DNA of 18,319 nt, taken from NCBI GenBank assembly GCA_035390885.1, contig DAOOUW010000038.1, forward strand, positions 1 through 18,319, read 5' to 3'. The DNA comes from JAOAFT01 sp035390885 (GTDB lineage Bacteria > Bacteroidota > Ignavibacteria > UBA10030). The notes below the pieces were generated by a model, which worked only from the letters and a program-made list of their open reading frames with translations, ran no database searches and was not told the origin of the DNA. Position 1 is the first letter of the stretch; each line of letters begins with the position of its first letter. Positions 15,587 through 18,319 of the stretch are shown here, piece by piece. Position numbers and translations under genes: made by a program.

Positions 15587-16288
15587 ATGCTAAATTTAAT
15601 GATCGTTGTTGTACTCAGTTATATCCTCGGTTCGATGCCAACTTCAATTATGCTTTCGAAGTGGGGCCATGGTTTCGATATCCGAACAAAGGGAAGTGGA
15701 AATGCTGGCGGTACGAATGTTTTTCGTGTACTGGGTTGGAAACCGGGAGTTTTTGTTATTCTGGTGGACGGCTTAAAAGGGTTTGTAGCAACGACTCTTA
15801 TCTCAAGACTCTTTTGGGATCCATCGCTGCCGTTCTACAATCGTACTCCTTTTGATGATTTTACCATTATTCAAATGATTTGTGGCGGCGCGGCAATTGT
15901 CGGACATATGTGGACTATCTTTGCTGGTTTTAAAGGAGGAAAGGGAATTGCAACGGCTGCTGGTATGCTTATCGGCATTGCGCCAACGGAATTTATTGTA
16001 TCAATAATTGTCTTCTTGATCTTCTTCTTTGCATTTCGCTATGTGTCGCTTAGCTCCATGATGGCTGCAATAGCTTTCCCGTTGACGCTTATTATTCGTT
16101 ACAATATTTTGTCTGACGAAATTCACAGTTACCATACGCTTGTGTTTTTTAGCATTGGCATTGCGCTCTTGCTCCTCTATGCTCACCGTGCCAACATTAA
16201 GCGATTGCTTCACGGTACTGAGAAAATAATTACAAGTCTCAAAGGTCGTACAGAACCTGTCAAGGCTGATGCCAAATCTGATAAATAG
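15587..16288 (+). CDS. plsY: Acyl-phosphate:glycerol-3-phosphate acyltransferase PlsY
   Basis: PlsY is an integral membrane enzyme that transfers the acyl group from acyl-phosphate to glycerol-3-phosphate, the first step of phosphatidic acid synthesis. The 233-residue product shows the three family motifs: GSGNAGGTN (36-44), VDGLKG (60-65) and GHMWTIFAGFKGGKGIAT (106-123). Several hydrophobic segments are consistent with the usual multi-pass topology. It is somewhat longer than the common 190-210 residues, through an internal loop near 78-92 and a polar C-terminal tail. ATG 15587 has GGAG six bases upstream. The gene is followed after 20 bases by gpsA, which makes its substrate. Confidence 0.96.
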   Translation: MLNLMIVVVLSYILGSMPTSIMLSKWGHGFDIRTKGSGNAGGTNVFRVLGWKPGVFVILVDGLKGFVATTLISRLFWDPSLPFYNRTPFDDFTIIQMICGGAAIVGHMWTIFAGFKGGKGIATAAGMLIGIAPTEFIVSIIVFLIFFFAFRYVSLSSMMAAIAFPLTLIIRYNILSDEIHSYHTLVFFSIGIALLLLYAHRANIKRLLHGTEKIITSLKGRTEPVKADAKSDK

Positions 16289-16308
16289 CCCTCATCTCAA
16301 CACGTGCT

Positions 16309-17313
16309 ATGAACATAACGGTACTCGGTGCAGGAAGCTGGGGGACAACCTTAGCGTTAGTACTGCACAAAAATAATCATAGAGTTACGCTCTGGACATT
16401 CGATGCCAAGCAGGCGGCATCAATAAAAGAAACTCTTGAAAATAAAGATGTCCTTCCGGGGATCCTCCTACCAAAGGAAATTGAAATTTCAACCGACCTT
16501 GAGGCAAGCTGTTCACACAAAGATATGATTGTTACGGCTGTTCCCTCGCAGTTTCTCCGTGCAGTGCTACAAGGTATTGCTCACCTCGATCTTTCCAATA
16601 CGATCATTTGCAATGTGGCAAAAGGGATTGAGAATGGCTCGCTGATGACAATGTCTGAAGTGTTGCTCGATGTGCTGATGCATGAACGAAAAGAAAATAT
16701 TGCGATTCTCTCCGGACCAAGTCATGCAGAGGAAGTCAGCAGAGAAATCCCAACGATGGTTGTCGCGGCGGCATTCAAAACAAAAGTAGCTCGGATTGTA
16801 CAGGATGCTTTTATGACGCATTACTTCCGCGTCTATATCAATGAAGATATACGAGGAGTTGAATTGGGTGGAGCAATAAAAAATGTAATTGCGATTGCCG
16901 CAGGATTGAGCGATGGAGTTGGTTTTGGCGATAATACTAAAGCTGCAATTATGACTCGTGGTATTTATGAAATTACCAGACTTGGGGACAAAATGGGAGC
17001 TCAACCGATTACTTTTGCCGGACTCTCAGGAATGGGCGATCTCATCGTAACATGCATGAGCAGACATAGTCGAAATCGGCATGTTGGCGAAGAAATTGGA
17101 AAAGGTCGAAGTGTAAGCGAAGTACTTGGCGAAATGATTATGGTTGCGGAGGGAGTACCTACAACAAAATCGGTACACCAATTAGCTCAAAAAAATCATG
17201 TCGATATGCCAATGGCAGAAGAAGTCTATAAAGTCTTGTATGAAAATAAAGATCCTCGTCAGGCAACCCTTGATCTTATAGGAAGAGACACGCGGGGTGA
17301 AGGCTCTCATTAA
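16309..17313 (+). CDS. gpsA: NAD(P)-dependent glycerol-3-phosphate dehydrogenase GpsA
   Basis: This enzyme reduces dihydroxyacetone phosphate to sn-glycerol-3-phosphate for phospholipid synthesis. The 334-residue protein has the N-terminal nucleotide-binding loop GAGSWGTTLA (7-16), the VPSQFLR segment (78-84), K105 in VAKGIE, and the catalytic K191 in GGAIKNVIAIAAGL. The substrate-binding stretch LSGMGDLIVTCMSRHSRN and the ending MPMAEEVYKVLYENKDPR are typical. The length is normal for the family, so it appears intact. It follows plsY by 20 bases with no terminator between, so the two form a unit supplying and using glycerol-3-phosphate. The ribosome site before the ATG is weak, which suits translation coupled to plsY. 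Confidence 0.97.
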   Translation: MNITVLGAGSWGTTLALVLHKNNHRVTLWTFDAKQAASIKETLENKDVLPGILLPKEIEISTDLEASCSHKDMIVTAVPSQFLRAVLQGIAHLDLSNTIICNVAKGIENGSLMTMSEVLLDVLMHERKENIAILSGPSHAEEVSREIPTMVVAAAFKTKVARIVQDAFMTHYFRVYINEDIRGVELGGAIKNVIAIAAGLSDGVGFGDNTKAAIMTRGIYEITRLGDKMGAQPITFAGLSGMGDLIVTCMSRHSRNRHVGEEIGKGRSVSEVLGEMIMVAEGVPTTKSVHQLAQKNHVDMPMAEEVYKVLYENKDPRQATLDLIGRDTRGEGSH

Positions 17314-17378
17314 CGTTTGGTATCTGCTCAAGCACATTTCTCTTTTTTCAATTTATTATCTAACAAAGAATTTACTTT

Positions 17379-18266
17379 ATGCCGTACCTTGGTGAAATAT
17401 TTGCGCTTATAACAGCAATTTGGTGGACTGGTAGTTCAATGGCATTTACTGCCGCAACAGTGCGTGTTGGCTCGGTTTATGTAAATGTGATGAGAATGAT
17501 CCTGGCAACGCTCATTTTATTACCCATAGGACTGGTTGCAGGAGGATTACAAAATGTAAAAGGCGATCAGCTTCTCTACTTATCGTTAAGCGGATTTGTC
17601 GGATTTGTTTTTGGCGATTCATTCTTGTTCAAAGCATTCGAAACAATTGGAGCTAGAATTAGCATGGTTATTATGGCATTTGCTCCAGCTCTCACCGCAT
17701 TACTTGCCTATATTTTTTTAGGTGAGACACTTTCGTTTCTCGGCTTCCTTGGAATGATCGTTACATTATTTGGAATAGGAATGGTCGTGCTTGATAGAAA
17801 TGGAAGTGAAAAATCTCGTCATCTTTCACCTGCAGGAGTGGTTTGGGCTTTTTTGGCAACACTTGGACAAGCAGGTGGATATATCTTAACAAAGGCAGCG
17901 TTTAATTGTGGAGCTATTGGCGGAATAGAAGCGACATTTATTCGTGTGCTTGCAGGTACTATTCTTATTGTGCCTTTAAATTATTTTCTTGGATATTTTA
18001 GACATCCTGTTAGAGTATTTCGGGAAAAACCAGAAGCAATGAAATACACAGTTCTTGGCGCTGTCTTAGGACCGGTGCTTGGCGTTACATTTAGTCTCCT
18101 TGCCGTTAGCATGACAAAAGTTGCTATTGCCTCGACTTTAATTGCAACTACGCCAATTTTTATGCTTCCTGCAGTGAGGTTCATTTACCATGACCATCTA
18201 AATTGGCAAGCAAGAATTGGCGCAATACTTGCCGTTGGAGGAATCGTTTTGCTCTTTAGGCTCTAA
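17379..18266 (+). CDS. DMT-superfamily transporter with two EamA domains
   Basis: A 295-residue inner-membrane protein with about ten hydrophobic segments arranged as two EamA repeats (about 1-137 and 149-295). The first repeat ends with the helix pair MAFAPALTALLAYIFLGETLSFLGFLGMIVTLFGI. The second ends likewise with STLIATTPIFMLPAVRFIYHDHLNWQARIGAILAVGGIVLL. The E in FLGETLS and the matching position in the second half are typical of this group. Members export amino acids, metabolites or drugs; the substrate cannot be predicted. ATG 17379 is chosen by the position of the first helix; the ribosome site is poor. It lies 65 bases after gpsA. The 53 bases after its stop show nothing recognisable. 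Confidence 0.92.
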   Translation: MPYLGEIFALITAIWWTGSSMAFTAATVRVGSVYVNVMRMILATLILLPIGLVAGGLQNVKGDQLLYLSLSGFVGFVFGDSFLFKAFETIGARISMVIMAFAPALTALLAYIFLGETLSFLGFLGMIVTLFGIGMVVLDRNGSEKSRHLSPAGVVWAFLATLGQAGGYILTKAAFNCGAIGGIEATFIRVLAGTILIVPLNYFLGYFRHPVRVFREKPEAMKYTVLGAVLGPVLGVTFSLLAVSMTKVAIASTLIATTPIFMLPAVRFIYHDHLNWQARIGAILAVGGIVLLFRL

Positions 18267-18319
18267 CGCTAATGGCGCTGAACAATTTTACCATTCTCTC
18301 GTACAACATAATGTGATTT

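Overview
The window reads as ordinary, densely coded chromosome from a Gram-negative, moderately AT-rich bacterium. A signal-peptide glycine-rich envelope protein, a MacAB-like tripartite-type exporter, a DUF3109 protein, a SpoIIE-type phosphatase, a HerA-type ATPase and weak or variable Shine-Dalgarno sites together suggest the Bacteroidota/Chlorobi/Ignavibacteria (FCB) group. That placement is inference from gene content, not a phylogenetic result. I see no tRNA, rRNA, CRISPR array, phage module or intact transposase.

Layout. 1-1197 is the 3' two thirds of mutS (mismatch repair), cut by the window edge. It is followed on the same strand by a cysteine-rich DUF3109 protein, a PP2C/SpoIIE-type phosphatase and a HerA/DUF87 ATPase (to 4806). 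A minus-strand secreted glycine-rich protein (4933-5664) is divergent from an ECF sigma factor (5965-6588). The sigma gene converges on a metallophosphoesterase (minus, ends 6631). A repeat-filled gap (7340-7784) precedes two minus-strand genes, a beta-class DNA methyltransferase with a staphylococcal-nuclease-like tail and an FmdB-type zinc ribbon protein. The zinc ribbon gene is divergent from a ferritin (9579-10076).

The second half is all plus strand. A three-gene export operon (adaptor, ABC ATPase, MacB-like permease; 10429-13774) has ATGA stop/start overlaps at both junctions. A YqhD-type aldehyde reductase (13852-14997) with a strong terminator comes next. After a 590-base repeat-bearing gap comes the phospholipid-entry pair plsY-gpsA, where GpsA makes glycerol-3-phosphate and PlsY acylates it. 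An EamA/DMT transporter follows.

The most interesting items are two. First, the methyltransferase is fused to an SNase-like domain that seems to have lost the nuclease residues. Second, there is a family of palindromic, REP/BIME-like intergenic elements: one full copy, one near-full inverted copy and two partial copies. They sit beside other short repeats, including a perfect 10-bp-arm hairpin and a pair of CGCAGAT-type repeats. No convincing new multi-gene system is visible; most genes belong to recognisable families.
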